Assembly (NCBI GenBank): GCA_002410755.1
Contig: DHOL01000032.1
Span: 24,221 to 37,469, forward strand
DNA from: Ruminococcaceae bacterium UBA5391
Lineage (GTDB): Bacteria; Bacillota; Clostridia; Oscillospirales; Acutalibacteraceae
Length of the DNA: 13,249 bases
Direction: 5' to 3'
The translations under genes were made by a program, and so were the position numbers. Below the pieces are notes generated by a model that was not told the DNA's origin, did not search any database, and was given only the letters and a program-made list of their open reading frames with translations. This document shows positions 12,824 to 13,249 of the stretch, one piece after another. Within the stretch, counting starts at the first letter, position 1, and each line of letters starts with the position of its first letter.

Positions 12824-13249
12824 ATGTTCCGAATTTTACAAAAGCGTAAACTCAATGCTTCCATGACTCTTATGGTTGTTGATGCACCATATATTGCACG
12901 GAAAGCAAAAGCTGGCCAGTTTATTATACTTCGTGTCAATGAGCATGGGGAGCGGATCCCACTGACAGTTGCTGACTACGACCGCGAAAAGGGTACTGTT
13001 ACCATTATTTATCAGGTAGTCGGCAAAACAACCATGCTTCTTGACCAGTTAAACGCCGGCGATTCCATTCAGGATTTTACCGGCCCTCTGGGCAGGCCGA
13101 GTGAGCTCAGCGGGCACAAGCGGGCAGCCGTCATTGGTGGGGGCGCAGGCTGTGCGATTGCCTATCCACAGGCGAAGACACTGCACGCGATGGGCACAAA
13201 AGTCGACATGATTGCCGGGTTCCGCAACAAGGATATCATTATTCTGGAA
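12824..13249 (+). CDS. nfnA: Ferredoxin:NADP+ oxidoreductase subunit NfnA-like (FAD/NAD-binding), 3' end outside window
   Basis: The visible 142 codons are the first half of a sulfide dehydrogenase/dihydroorotate-dehydrogenase-like flavoprotein of about 280-300 residues. Residues 1-96 form the FAD-binding barrel, with AGQFIILRV (30-38), the flavin-contacting RIPLTVAD (44-51) and GPLG (87-90). The NAD(P)-binding domain then begins with AAVIGGGAGCAIAYPQAK (101-118). NfnA pairs with NfnB to couple NADH and reduced ferredoxin oxidation to NADP+ reduction by electron bifurcation in anaerobes. The start ATG follows AGAGGAAGTG. The partner gene would be expected just downstream, outside this window, so an alternative assignment to a SudB or GltB-partner role cannot be excluded. 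Confidence 0.85.
   Translation, partial: MFRILQKRKLNASMTLMVVDAPYIARKAKAGQFIILRVNEHGERIPLTVADYDREKGTVTIIYQVVGKTTMLLDQLNAGDSIQDFTGPLGRPSELSGHKRAAVIGGGAGCAIAYPQAKTLHAMGTKVDMIAGFRNKDIIILE

Noticed and set aside
1..13249. CRISPR array, prophage, toxin-antitoxin pair or complete insertion sequence
   Set aside because: No regularly spaced repeats, no phage structural or integrase genes, no paired small genes with known toxin folds, and no intact transposase or terminal inverted repeats were seen on either strand.

Overview
The window reads as a chromosomal segment of a spore-forming, low-to-mid-GC Firmicute, most likely a member of the Clostridia. The support is sigma-A type promoters, strong AGGAGG-type Shine-Dalgarno sites, a pdaA homologue (cortex muramic-delta-lactam synthesis, a spore function), a His-less HPr-family protein of a type common in clostridia, and the start of an nfnA-type ferredoxin:NADP+ reductase subunit. 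No phage, CRISPR array or intact insertion sequence is visible.

Layout. (1) 1-214: minus-strand tRNA genes, tRNA-Thr(UGU) followed by tRNA-Tyr(GUA), the latter cut by the window edge, behind a perfect consensus promoter. (2) 215-1150: AT-rich DNA with short degenerate coding traces, a 14-bp tandem duplication, and one small 56-codon gene (870-1040) with its own Shine-Dalgarno, -10 box and terminator-like hairpin. (3) 1251-3741: a tightly packed plus-strand operon of mgsA (methylglyoxal synthase), an HPr-like protein without the phosphorylatable His, cdd (cytidine deaminase) and pdp (pyrimidine-nucleoside phosphorylase). It ends at a 15-bp perfect hairpin shared with the convergent pdaA gene. 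(4) 3856-7336: a block that looks sporulation-related. It holds pdaA on minus, a GT4 glycosyltransferase on plus and a 22-cysteine protein of unknown function on minus. Each is preceded by a candidate sporulation-sigma -10 element. N-terminal fragments of a second glycosyltransferase and of a methyltransferase-like protein lie around the cysteine-rich gene and suggest gene decay. (5) 7337-12658: a plus-strand response regulator, sensor kinase, ABC ATPase and FtsX-type permease module, with ATGA stop-start overlaps inside each pair and a 10-bp-period direct repeat between the pairs. (6) 12824 to the end: nfnA, cut by the right edge.

How the genes work together. In the first operon, Cdd converts cytidine or deoxycytidine to the uracil nucleoside, and Pdp splits that into base plus (deoxy)ribose-1-phosphate, which feeds sugar-phosphate metabolism. 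MgsA vents triose phosphate as methylglyoxal. In Bacillus subtilis the His-less HPr paralogue Crh binds and inhibits MgsA, so finding a Crh-like protein encoded directly after mgsA is the most suggestive observation here. The two-component/ABC module is of the kind that senses and exports, or otherwise handles, envelope-active compounds such as antimicrobial peptides, but its ligand cannot be read from the sequence.
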